DNA of 64,000 bases from Bolinopsis microptera (taxonomy: Eukaryota; Ctenophora; Tentaculata; Lobata; Bolinopsidae). The DNA lies in the NCBI RefSeq assembly GCF_026151205.1, contig NC_087077.1:10779983-10843982 (forward strand), given 5' to 3'. The stretch's first letter is position 1. Every line of letters begins with the position of its first letter. Below the pieces are notes generated by a model. That model worked only from the letters and a program-made list of their open reading frames with translations. It had not been told where the DNA came from and did not search any database. Below, piece by piece: positions 1 through 9,339 of this stretch. The translations under genes and the position numbers were made by a program.

Positions 1-688
1 TGCAAATTTAATTTCTATACTGAAGTCTGTTTGATTGATTTGATATTAGTGGATATCAGTTTCTGTACTGGTACCAGTTACTGTCAGGTTAGATAGGATC
101 AAAGTGTGCTGAGCGGTCACACCTACTATTATTATATTCTAGAGGGGGTGAATTGACCCGTGATTTGCTTACCTGGACTGTTTTAATTTCATTTTGTGGT
201 ACCTTATGTCTTTTTGTAGATATAACTTCATTAAGGTTTATGTAGCAATTTATTAAGTAAAGGAATTCCCCAATTCCAGTGGTATTTTGTGTAATTGGGT
301 GGCACTGTCGCTAATTTGAGATGAATCCTCTGATTTGATGGACAACCTCTAACTTTCCATTACACTATAGTACATTTTATTACAATGCTCGGCACGTACG
401 TGCGTGTTTTGAGATAATTAAAATAACGTTTTAAAAACTTAAACTTGTGAATTTATTTGATATATTCTAACTGTCAAGTATGTGGACGTTGCGAAATACT
501 GTATTTCATTTTCATTTCTAATAAGATTCTTATTCCCGAAGATTATGTGTCCTAATTTGTTGAGATTATAACTTTAATGATGTGGTCAGTGGTGAATTTT
601 GGGATATACGTGGGTTTCTCATCTTCCTGCCAATTGAATTTTGAATTTTGAATTTTGACCCGCCCATTCTGTGATCCTATAGCATAGG
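1..688. other. No gene seen; non-coding AT-rich DNA
   Basis: No open frame of useful length and no recognised RNA gene. The only local structure is a short direct repeat of the heptamer GAATTTT/TGAATTT at about 636-658, and the right end abuts the G-run of the inverted-repeat element that follows. Confidence 0.6.
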
Positions 689-1018
689 GGGGGGGGGTAC
701 CAATGGCATAAATGGCATAATGGAGAATTGGCCAATAAAAATTTCCATTTATGCCATAAAACGTATGCCATTTATGCCATTTTTGATATAATACATTTCT
801 AGTTTATTTATTTGTCATATGAATCTTTAACGATCATTCCAAGCGTTATAAAGCATGAAACATGTCTCTTATTCAAGTACTAATAATAATTTGCGAATTT
901 AAAGTCAAATATGAAGACCTAAATTCATGGCATAAATGGAGAATTGGCCAATAAAAATTTCCATTTATGCCATAAAACGTATGCCATTTATGCCATTTTA
1001 TGCCATTGGTACCCCCCC
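689..1018. mobile_element. hAT-like MITE with GGGGGGGTACC terminal inverted repeats
   Basis: The left end reads GGGGGGGTACCAATGGCATA and the right end is its reverse complement, followed at once by AGCATAGG (1019-1026). The same 8 bp lies directly before the left end (681-688), so an 8-bp target-site duplication is visible; that length is typical of hAT transposons. Internally, an ~80-bp unit (about 703-784) is repeated in direct orientation near the right end (about 925-1011), and each unit is itself an imperfect palindrome built on GGCATAAATGG / CCATTTATGCC. There is no coding capacity, so it is a non-autonomous element. The G-run makes the exact left boundary ambiguous by a few bases; the superfamily rests only on the 8-bp duplication. 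Confidence 0.8.
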
Positions 1019-1133
1019 AGCATAGGAGTATAGGTAGGAGTATAGGTCGATACTATCAGTTATCCATATCAAGTTTCATGCAGTCCACTTTCACACAGTC
1101 AGATTCATGACTGGGCAGTGGGCTCTTAATACT

Positions 1134-1601
1134 AATTCGCTCACTCAAAAATTATCACGTGACATTAGTTTTTATGGTTTTGCAACCGAACACAACGGTT
1201 TTACATAAACCCTAATCCCAACCACAACCCCAAAGCTATCCATAACCCTAACCCGAACCCTAACCCTAACCCGAGCCCTAAACAATAAAATTCATGTATA
1301 TACTAGCCTTTCATAATTCTCCAGGGAAGAATTTTTACCCTATACGTCATAGGGCCGGGGTGATTCGGAATCAGCGTCCACAATTACTGGGCGGCGCTCA
1401 GCCTGTCATTCCGCCTAATCTCTATTCGCCTAATCTCTATTCACCTAATCTCTATTATGAATATGAACATAAATATAATAGCCTGGGATCCCCCGGTAAC
1501 GTCCAAAAATACACCAATTATGTTTACTTTCATATCCTCAGGGCCTTTTCACAAGAATTTTTTTTAAATTTGGGCAAGCGATATATAGTGGGAGCGGATT
1601 G
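1134..1601. mobile_element. Small element with telomere-like tract, copy 1
   Basis: This unit shares its order of parts with the copy at 9340-9706: a CACGTGAC box (1156), a CCCTAA-rich tract (1207-1282), a box ending GTCAT, the 20-mer GGGGTGATTCGGAATCAGCG (1357-1376), and a TCAGGGCC...TTTTT segment near the right end. Imperfect inverted ends are visible, AATTCGCTCACTC at the left (1134-1146) and AGTGGGAGCGGATT at the right (about 1587-1600), weaker than in copy 2. A reverse-complement relative of the GATTCGG box also occurs just outside, at 1664-1679. No protein is encoded. The family assignment is inference from shared architecture. Confidence 0.5.
1207..1282 (+). repeat. Telomere-like (CCCTAA)n tract with variants
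   Basis: Degenerate CCCTAA hexamers, including variants such as CCCGAA and CCCGAGC. The cleanest run is 1240-1282. It lies inside the element at 1134-1601, and a second tract is in the same place in the sister copy, so it need not mark an old chromosome end. Confidence 0.75.
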
Positions 1602-1901
1602 ACTGAGTCAATTTGATATAATTATAGGGCAATTAAAACTAAATCGGTATCTTGACAACTCGGTTTCCCGAATCACCCCATCTTCAGATAAATTTATTGA
1701 TTAGATCTGAAACATACCCCAAAATCTTAATTTCTACGTTTTACAAGACTGTTTTGGTGTGGATTTGTCGGTAAATTTTGTTTGGATTACTGGTTTTGTC
1801 GGATACACCAATTGCTCCTTTATTATTAGCTGGATTTAATTTGCAACAATAGTTCATTTTGATTGAGCTGGTCTGCAGTTGTGCAACATGAATAGTAAAT
1901 A
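1602..1901. other. No gene seen
   Basis: Non-coding, with only the inverted GATTCGG-type box at 1664-1679 (TTTCCCGAATCACCCC), which pairs with the box at 1357-1370. Confidence 0.5.
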
Positions 1902-2432
1902 TCACAGTGCTGGCAAGCACGAGCGGTGTCTTTATTGGGGGTATACTATGTACCCCCTTTACTATTCTATCCCCTTTACTATTATACCCCCTTTACACCC
2001 CCTTTGGTACACGTCGGAAGCCTCTTTCGTGCACGCGAAGCGTGCACTCCGGCCGGAGGCGGCGGCCGAAGGCCGACGCCTCCGGCAGGAGTTTTTCAGG
2101 CATTAAGACTCATCGGAAGTCGTTCAGCAGATTTATTTTTAGTTCAAAATATTCTAATTTGATGTCAAAGATGTCAGAAATAAGAAATAGTTATGTTGAG
2201 ATTTTTAAAAAATTTGCATAAAATACTCGCCAGCACTGTTATACGAAATTCGGTAAAAAACCCGAAATCGCCATATTCAGGTGCCTTAAAAACCATGTTA
2301 AAATTGAGTTAGAGATCTGAAACTTTGCAGGGCGTCTAGACGTTGACCTAATCGACTGTAAAAAAAGTTTCAAGTTTCAGGAGCATCGGGAAATTGGTTT
2401 TCTAGAACCCCTGTTTTACGACAGATTGTCGT
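1902..2432 (+). mobile_element. Module A, copy 1 (A1) of the A/B composite repeat
   Basis: Starts at TCACAGTGCTGGCAAGCAC. The first ~340 bp is bounded by short inverted ends, CAGTGCTGGC and GCCAGCACTG (near 2230-2239). The rest continues to a small hairpin, ACGACA-GAT-TGTCGT (about 2418-2432), that precedes a TATACA microsatellite. Inside are a GGGGTATAC...GTACCCC stem and two GC-rich GAA-triloop hairpins. The reading frames overlapping it are not conserved among copies. It is more diverged from A2 and A3 than those two are from each other (for example AGAAATAAGAAATAG against AGGAATAAAAAATAG near 2178), so it is probably the older insertion. Confidence 0.75.
2029..2085. other. Two GC-rich hairpins with C-GAA-G triloops
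   Basis: 2029-2047 is an 8-bp perfect stem (GTGCACGC / GCGTGCAC) closed by a GAA triloop, with the core GCGAAGC. 2053-2085 is a 9-bp stem, one mismatch, then a 5-bp stem, again with a GAA triloop. The heptamer GCGAAGC is a known, unusually stable DNA mini-hairpin. These GC-rich blocks stand out in an AT-rich setting. Confidence 0.7.
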
Positions 2433-2454
2433 GATATATACATACATATATATA
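2433..2454. repeat. TATACA microsatellite junction
   Basis: Alternating TATACATACATATATAT run separating module A1 from A2. Related runs separate every other neighbouring pair of modules. Confidence 0.8.
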
Positions 2455-2945
2455 TCACAGTGCTGGCAAGCACGACCGGTGCATTTATTGTGGGTATACT
2501 ATGTACCCCCTTTACTATTATACCCCCTTTACTATTATACCCCCTTTGGTACACGTTACAAGCCTCTTTCGTGCACGCGAAGCGTGCACTCCGGCCGGAG
2601 GCGTTTTTCAGGCATTAAGACTCATCGGAAGTCGTTCAGCAGATTTATTTTTAGTTCAAAACATTCTAATTTGATGTCAAAGATGACAGGAATAAAAAAT
2701 AGTTATGTTGAGATTTTTAAGAAATTTGCATAAAATACTCGCCAGCACTGTTATACGAAATTCGGTAAAAAACCCAAAATCGCCATATTCAGGTGCCTTA
2801 AAAACCATGTTAAAATTGAGTTAGAGATCTGAAATTTTTCAGGGCGTCTAGACGTTGACCAAATCGACTGCAAAAAAAGTTTCAGGTTTCAGGAGCATCG
2901 GGAAGTGGGTTTTCTAGAACCCCTGTTTTACGATAGATTGTCGTG
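2455..2945 (+). mobile_element. Module A, copy 2 (A2)
   Basis: Begins with the same TCACAGTGCTGGCAAGCACGA as A1 and A3 and ends at the same ACGATAGATTGTCGT-type mini-hairpin. It keeps the GCGAAGC hairpin (2571-2589) but has lost the second, longer hairpin of A1. Its sequence is closest to A3 at 59465, from which it differs at few positions. Together with B1 it forms an A-B unit of about 2.05 kb matching the A3-B3 unit. No coding capacity is seen. Confidence 0.75.
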
Positions 2946-2970
2946 ATACATATATACATATATATATATA
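2946..2970. repeat. TATACA microsatellite junction
   Basis: TACATATATACATATATATATA run between modules A2 and B1; the equivalent run lies between A3 and B3 (59964-59984). Confidence 0.8.
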
Positions 2971-3132
2971 TTCAGGGATAGACGCTTTGCCAGTCAATTG
3001 TAGCCTGTATTTAATTGTCCATAGATTTAAAAGTCTAAAAGATACAGCCATTTCCGACCACAGGTCTTGCAAATAATTGTTTATACTTTAGTTTACATTG
3101 TATACAAAAATTATATGACGTCATAAACACCC

Positions 3133-3150
3133 CTTGATGACGTCATCAAG
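3133..3150. promoter_or_regulatory. 18-bp palindrome with CRE-type TGACGTCA core (B1)
   Basis: CTTGATGACGTCATCAAG is a perfect palindrome centred on TGACGTCA, the consensus CREB/ATF site. A second TGACGTCA lies just upstream at about 3116. The 18-mer is kept unchanged in B2 (4687-4704) and B3 (60147-60164) although flanking bases have diverged. Binding is inferred from the motif only. Confidence 0.5.
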
Positions 3151-3993
3151 TTAACCGTTTTTAAAACTTGATTTTTGACAAAGTAATAACTTTTAAAATT
3201 AATTTTAAACCATTAAGGAGTAATTTTATTCAAAATCTGAGGAAATTTTCACCTTAGATATTTGTTCAAGCATTCTGAAAATCTACCGGAAAGTTTTTCT
3301 AGCTTGCTCCTTCATAAAGATATTCGTCATTGAAGTTTGTGCTTTTTTGAAGAATTATTTTATAAAAACGTCAATTTTGCGATTTAGTATTCTCTGGTGT
3401 TGGGCCATGCCTTGGGTTGTGGAGCTCAGTTCTGCTTCCTATAGGTATAAATTGTGTCATAGGCTAGTTTTAAAGTTGAAAATCGAAAAGTTGCACACGT
3501 TGGGACACGCCCAAATTGATAGAAAATCGCTAAAATCACTGAAAATTGCTGTTTTCGTCATTTTCTGTCAACTTTAGAGTGCCGTTGTGATTACAGTTCT
3601 TCTTAAAATACTTTGAAACTTTGCATGCTTATCAAGCTATATATAAAACAATTACATGCAAAAATTTACGGCGATTCAATATTGGATGCGCACGCAACGT
3701 CTGCTCAAAGTTTGCACGTGCGAAAGGTGAGAATTTTGCTCATTCGTGATTTCCAACAAATTCTGCTTTGCCACGACAGTTTAGTGTCATTATATATGAA
3801 TTTAATGCCAACTTGAATGAGTATTAAGTGGCATATTCAGTCAGTGATCGACCGATATGCTTCCCTAAACACAAGGAAATGTTTTTAAAGGATAGATTTC
3901 GAAATCGTTGAAACTTCCTCCTTATTAATGAAGATATCAGTTTATATTTCGACTTTATAAAGTACCCTGACATTATAATCAAAAAGAGATGAT

Positions 3994-4505
3994 ATTTTAC
4001 CAAAACCCATAATCATGGGTAGAGTGGACCGCTGTCAGTGTCTCTCTTTCCCAAACAAAAGGAAATGATATTACTTTGATTGACCGTTCTCAAATGCAAA
4101 ATGATACCGAGAATGAAATCGGTCGCTCGCTTTTCCCATTCATTTACAATTGTAATAGATTAAGAAAAACTACCCAAATGCAGCTGCACTCGGCAATGAA
4201 GATTCAATAAACTTCAGCTAATTCAATAAGTAATACTAATAACTACCACCCTTACCCCGAAATACTAGGTATCGACCCGAACGCAACCCAAAGAGATTTT
4301 TACAGCATCTGATTGATGTAATCAATCGAAACTTATTACAATTCGTAAGCCGTGAATGAATGGGAAAAGCGAGCGACCGATTTCATTCTCGGTATCATTT
4401 TGCATTTGAGAACGGTCAATCAAAGTAATATCATTTCCTTTTGTTTGGGAAAGAGAGACACTGACAGCGGTCCACTCTACCCATGATTATGGGTTTTGGT
4501 AAAAT
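3994..4505. repeat. Long fold-back inside B1
   Basis: The arm at 3994 to about 4157 starts ATTTTACCAAAACCCATAAT and the arm at about 4347-4505 is its reverse complement; the ~185-bp loop is unpaired. One or two mismatches are seen over ~150 paired bases. Arms this similar imply recent origin, gene conversion between arms, or selection for pairing. Confidence 0.85.
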
Positions 4506-4524
4506 ACTTATATACATATATATA
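4506..4524. repeat. TATACA microsatellite junction
   Basis: CTTATATACATATATATA between modules B1 and B2, resembling the run left of A2, as expected if the A2-B1 unit inserted into such a run. Confidence 0.75.
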
Positions 4525-4686
4525 TTCAGGGATAGACGCTTTGCCAGTGAATTATAGCCTGTATTTAAGTGTCCGTAGATTCTAAAGTATAAAAGATACA
4601 GCCATTTCGGACCACAGGTCTTGAAGATAATTGTTTAGACTTTAGTTAACATTATGTTAAAAAGTAATTCAACGTCATCATCACCA

Positions 4687-4704
4687 CTTGATGACGTCAT
4701 CAAG
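4687..4704. promoter_or_regulatory. 18-bp TGACGTCA palindrome (B2)
   Basis: Identical to the palindromes of B1 and B3, although B2 is the most diverged of the three B copies. Confidence 0.45.
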
Positions 4705-5554
4705 TTAACCATTTTTAAAACTTGATTTTTCACAAAGTAATCATTTTTCAAATCGATTTTACGCCATTAAGGAGTAATTTTATTCAAAATTTGAGGGCAT
4801 ATTGAAGTTAGATAATTGTTTAAGCATTCTGAAAATCTACCGGAAAGTTTTTCTAGCTTGCTCCTTCATAAAGATATTCGCTATTGAAGTTAGTGCTTTT
4901 TTAAAGAATAATTTTATAAAAACGCTAATTTTACGTTCTAGTATTCTCTGGTGTTGCACCATCCCTTGGGTTGTGGAGCTCAATTTTGCTTCCTAAAGCT
5001 CTAAATTGTGTCATAGGCTAGTTTTAAAGTTGAAAATCGAAAAGTTGCACACGTGGGGACACGCCCAAATTGATAGAAAATTGCTAAAATCACTGAAAAT
5101 TGCTGTTTTCACCAATTTCCGTCAACTTTGGAGTACCGTTGTGATTACAGTTCTTCTTAAAATACTTTGAAACTTTGCATGCTTATCAAACTATATATAA
5201 AACACCATCATGCAAAAATTTACGGTGATTCAATATTGGATGCGCACGCAACTTCCGCTCAAGGTTTGCACGTGCGAAAGGTTAAAATTTTGCTCATTCG
5301 TGATTTTGAACAAATTCTGCTTTGCCACGACAGTTCAATGTCATTATATATGAATTTAATGCCAACTTCAATGAGTATAAAGTGGCATATTCAGTCAGTG
5401 ATCGACCGATATGCTTACCTAAACACAAGGAAATGTTTTCAAAGGAAAAATTTCGAAATCGTTGAAATAACCTCCTTATTAATATTAATGAAGTTATGAG
5501 TTTACATTTCGGCTTTGTAAAGTACCCTGACATTATAATAAAAAAAGAGATGAT

Positions 5555-5914
5555 ATTTTACCAAAACCCATAATCATGGGTAGAGTGGAGCGCTGCCAGT
5601 GTCTCTCTTTCCCAAACAAAAGGCAATGATATCAATTTGAATGACCGTTATCAAATGCAAAATGATACCGAGAATGAAATCGGTCGCTCGCTTTTCCCAT
5701 TCATTTACAATTGAAATAGATTACATGTTATAAATCGAAACTTATTACAATTCGTAAGCCATGAATGAGTGGGAAAAGCGAGCGACCGATTTCATTCTCG
5801 GTATCATTTTGCATTTGATAACGGTCATTCAAATTGATATCATTGCCTTTTGTTTGGGAAAGAGAGACACTGGCAGCGCTCCACTCTACCCATGATTATG
5901 GGTTTTGGTAAAAT
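5555..5914. repeat. Fold-back of B2, almost loopless
   Basis: Arms of ~160 bp (5555-5715 and 5745-5914) are inverted copies of each other. They share private changes, for example AGTGGAGCGCTGCCAG with its complement in the other arm, and ATCAATTTGAATGACC likewise, where B1 has different bases in both arms. This is the signature of arm-to-arm conversion or compensatory change. Confidence 0.8.
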
Positions 5915-7884
5915 ATAACTACAGGAATTTTCAGTTTAAATCTCGTGATCATGATACTGGTATTTGGATGGTCACTAAATTGTAAAATATACAGATCTGT
6001 GAATAGAATCGGCTAAATATTTGGTAATCTGTTCACAAAATTAAATATCGATCAATTCGAACTAATCTCATTCGATAGTCGATCGGAAAACTGAATCTAT
6101 TCTTTTAAAACGAACGTCGAACATACTATAAAAAATTTGAATTGAATGGAATTTGAATTGAATGGAATTGGAATGCCTGCCATGCCAAACCTTTTGAATC
6201 TGAACATTTAGCTCACTACGTACAACTCAGTATTATCATTGATGTCACCACGCTGGCCTGTAACATTACAAAATCTCTGACAAGTGACAACTGGTGTGTT
6301 CTAGGCCGGTTCACGGTATCAGTTTGTGTCCTTCATGACTTATTTGAAAGCCTTAAATTTTCTGTAAGGACTGTAATTACTTTTGGATTACATAATATTG
6401 CATGCCTAGGATTCTTCGATACGTAATGGATAGTATTAGTGGCTCCAGCCACTAGAAAATAAATCCTACCGCTCACTCTAAAATACGAGTATTTATTAAA
6501 CTAGCTTTTTTTTCACGATCGGATAAATTAATATCTGAATTTGTCTTCCCCGCATAATGCTATTAATTCTATAGTGCGGTAGTATACTCGTATTGTCATA
6601 CGTTGTATGACCCGCCGCGCACGAAGTGCGCGGCTCCCCCTGTAGCGTCGAAGACGCTACATAGTGAAACGACCGTGGGGGTCGCAACGTGATACAATAC
6701 TCGTATCGGTATAGTAATTGAGTTTGAATGGTAACGCCCTAGTATGAGTATGATTATAGTCAAGCTAAGGAAATTGCAAGTAGAAGTACCGCTTCTCAGC
6801 TATTGTGGTTTATTTTTAGTGACAATAAACCACGATAGATTGTACAGCGGTTTAGATTATCGAGATTTGACGACTTGCAGTACTTGTTACGATATTATGC
6901 ACGAAGAAAAGCATTAGATTTTGAAAAAGACTAACCAACTAAATTGAATGGTAACAATGGCGATCTGCTTTTTTCTTCCCCAACTTGACCGCTGACGAAT
7001 GAAGTGGTGTGCATATTAACTTGAATATTATTCTGGATGTATTGGCTATTGTTGTAGAGTTTTAGAATGATAAAGAAGGTCCGCGGTTATAATTTGTGCG
7101 GTAATCAGTAATCGTAATTAACCTCTAATAGTTCAGACTTCACAAAGCTGTAACTGTTGATTTAAATTCTGATCACCGGTATTGGAGTGGATGGTATTAG
7201 TATTTATGCTTATACTTTAATATTTTAATTCAGTTTGCAATTATTGACTTCCAGCTGCAGCGTGATAAGTGCACCTTTCAATGTCATCCAACTATGTATT
7301 AACTTATGTGGAACATGGCTAGTGTTGAGATTTGACTTCACACATTTGTGACAAATTCCGATCAGGCCTTAAGGAATTTATAGTTAATTTCAGTATCTAC
7401 ATATTTAAATGTGTGTCAAATTCTGTGAATAAGATTCTACAACATCTCTGTACCACTACCAGTTATAGTTATACTTGTATATAACTATAAGTATAACTGG
7501 TACGTATAGCAGCAAAAATTGAGCACAGAAATTAAAGATTTACGACCAAATTTTATGACACCAGCAGCTGCAGCTATCATCACACATGGGCAACAAAAAT
7601 AGCCATATTTCCGAACGAGCGAGCTTGCTCTAAAAGTGAGACCGCAGACCGTCACGGCTCCAGTCATGCAGTTCCAGGCTGGATTATACTTCTGGGATGG
7701 TCACTAACTACTAGTTAAACTAGGTCAACGTTTTGAAGTTCAGTGCTATAAGTATAGCTATAACTGTCCGATCAAAACAAGCCTTTAACTCATGTAAATT
7801 GTAAACCCGACTCCGTTACTCGTTAGTCAGTGTTTTTTTTTGCAGACAGCTGATTGCTGATTCCAGCCGTGTTCTACTTGTTCC
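5915..7884. other. No gene seen; two GAA hairpins and one AT-rich hairpin
   Basis: No convincing exon. Structures present are the tandem GC hairpins at 6614-6661 and an imperfect AT-rich inverted repeat at about 7460-7501 (ACCAGTTATA / TATAACTGGT ends). A short direct repeat of AATTGAATGGAATT occurs near 6137-6166. Confidence 0.5.
6614..6661. other. Two tandem GC-rich hairpins with C-GAA-G triloops
   Basis: 6614-6634 is a 9-bp perfect stem (GCCGCGCAC / GTGCGCGGC) with a GAA loop. 6641-6661 is another 9-bp perfect stem (TGTAGCGTC / GACGCTACA) with a GAA loop. The same design, with different stem sequence, occurs at 2029-2085 and 2571-2589. Confidence 0.7.
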
Positions 7885-8150
7885 CAGTGGCGTAACGAAG
7901 CGCCCCGCCAACCCTGCTGTCGGGGGAGGGGGGGCACCGAATCGTCGTTTGAATGTGGGACAATTTCGAAAAACTTAACTACGGTACTAGTCTAGTATAG
8001 CAAAACTGCGCGTAGATTTTACCGGAGTATCGTCTAAAATCATCTAATTTGTTCAATTATAGGCAGGGGCGTCAAAAGGGGAGGGACGCCAACGCCCAAC
8101 AGGGGGGCGCTTTTTTAGCGGGGGCGCCAACAGGCAACGTTACGCCACTG
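7885..8150. mobile_element. hAT-like MITE with CAGTGGCGTAACG ends
   Basis: The left end is CAGTGGCGTAACGAAGCGCC and the right end GGCAACGTTACGCCACTG, an inverted pair. CAGTGGCGTA termini are common in animal DNA transposons of the hAT type. The flanks are CTTGTTCC (7877-7884) and CTCGTTCC (8151-8158), an 8-bp target duplication with one mismatch. The element is 266 bp and GC-rich near its ends (G-runs next to GGCGCC/GGGGGCGCC). No transposase is encoded. The 66-aa frame starting inside it at 8049 is not a gene. Confidence 0.8.
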
Positions 8151-8819
8151 CTCGTTCCTGGAAGTTGTTTAAATCTGACTTTGGAGGCCGTCTGCTTTGT
8201 TTTGACGGATGATAAGAGTCTAAATTTCTTTGGTCTATATTACCAATGAACAACCTGATTAGATTACGATGGACAACCTGCCGTTTTGATTTCCATAATA
8301 TCATTATCATACATCTTAAAACCTTTTTAAAAATATCCCTTTACTTCTACATAACAATCTGATCACGCATTTTAAATCGTATCACTTAATTCCTGATCCC
8401 TCCATACTACAAGTACAATATGCATCAAGGCAGGCCATGTTTAGCAATAACAATTTACATAATATAATAATACATATCACATGATAATACGTACCTCTTA
8501 TTCTAGACTTAATTGCGCGTGTATGGATGATTTGTGAACTGTACATTCACAATTTTAACTATAATATTAGCACGTGCGCGCGTCTTAAAAATGATCACGT
8601 GACAACGAAAACGTAATCACGTGACCTCGACCAACTCAGCAGTGGGTGGTGTCGGAAGTTGAATTGGTGTGCGGGCCCCAACTATTTGAAAAAGTCCACG
8701 TCTTGTCATCATTAAAAATGTTCGTTTCCGTTCTGTGTTTCGCCTGACTAGGTAGTATATCTCGTATCCTTATCCTTATCAATCGTATATAATAATAATT
8801 AATTAGCAATTTTTTCATT
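8151..8819. other. No gene seen
   Basis: Non-coding AT-rich DNA; two TCACGTGAC boxes near 8595 and 8618 resemble the box near the left end of the telomere-carrying elements. Confidence 0.5.
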
Positions 8820-9285
8820 CAGATGATGTGGTACGGTTTTTAGACTGATTAAAAATTATGTAAATTTCTCTCACATACCCATACTGATACCCAATGACGA
8901 AGAAGTGTCGTTATCTTTGAGAATTCTAAACTTCTAAAGATATATAGGATGGGTTGGCAGATGCGAACTTAATAATTAATTATAACTTCATCAACCAGTC
9001 ATCGATATTATCTAATGATAATGTGTGCGTGTGAGCGACTAATAATGGTGTAAATTAAGTACTCAATTTTGGACTAAAGTATTTATTGCTATAGTTTGAC
9101 GTTAATTAATTAAATTTAAGTTATTGGACAGTGCCTGCAGTTATAAGGAAGCGATAATTTGAAATATGAGATCATTTGGGAAAAAATAGGTTCATTGCAT
9201 TGTTGGTAAAATGATCATTTCGTTACATTTACGAATTTTAGTAGTAGTACGATTGTATTTGTTGTAGTAGATCTTTATGAAGTTG
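8820..9285. repeat. Diverged segmental duplication, left copy
   Basis: Matches 10047-10475 in the same orientation. Shared landmarks in the same order are TTTTTAGACT, TTTCTCTCACATACCCA, GGCAGATGC, GCGACTAATAAT, TAAGTTATTG.ACAGTGCC, GATAATTTGAAATATGAGAT and TTGTAGTAGATC. The match resumes at about 9762 (GATTTGTTAAAACTTTGATAAT) against 10538, so the element at 9340-9706 interrupts or borders the left copy. Confidence 0.75.
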
Positions 9286-9339
9286 TAAAGTTATATTAAG
9301 ATCCTTTAGTCACATTCACAATTATAAGGGATGATGATT

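Larger units (their letters stand above)
2971..4505 (+). mobile_element. Module B, copy 1 (B1), ending in a long fold-back
   Basis: Starts TTCAGGGATAGACGCTTTGCC and ends GGTTTTGGTAAAAT. About 1 kb of non-coding sequence is followed by a 510-bp fold-back (3994-4505) whose arms are ~165 bp and nearly perfect. An 18-bp palindrome containing TGACGTCA sits at 3133-3150. All three B copies stop at the same GGTAAAAT, after which flanking sequence differs, so this is the real 3' boundary. The short frames in it are not maintained among copies in a way that suggests selection. The class of mobile element is not settled. Confidence 0.75.
4525..5914 (+). mobile_element. Module B, copy 2 (B2), internally deleted
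   Basis: Same start (TTCAGGGATAG) and same end (GGTAAAAT) as B1 and B3 but more diverged: a changed second TGACGTCA, and AGCTCTAAATTG where B1 and B3 have AGGTATAAATTG. The fold-back (5555-5914) has lost nearly all of its loop, leaving about 30 bp between the arms. The perfect palindrome at 4687-4704 is kept. Probably the 3' half of an older A-B insertion of which A1 is the 5' half. Confidence 0.7.

Noticed and set aside
1207-1282. Relic of a chromosome end or fusion
   Set aside because: The same tract sits in the same order of flanking motifs in another element copy at 9340-9706, so carriage by a repeat explains it better.
1294-5533. Open frames of 60-110 codons in the A/B repeat region
   Set aside because: They overlap inverted repeats and microsatellites, and frames change between module copies.
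8049-8249. 66-codon frame
   Set aside because: It overlaps the right end of the hAT-like MITE and encodes Gly-rich translation of G-runs.
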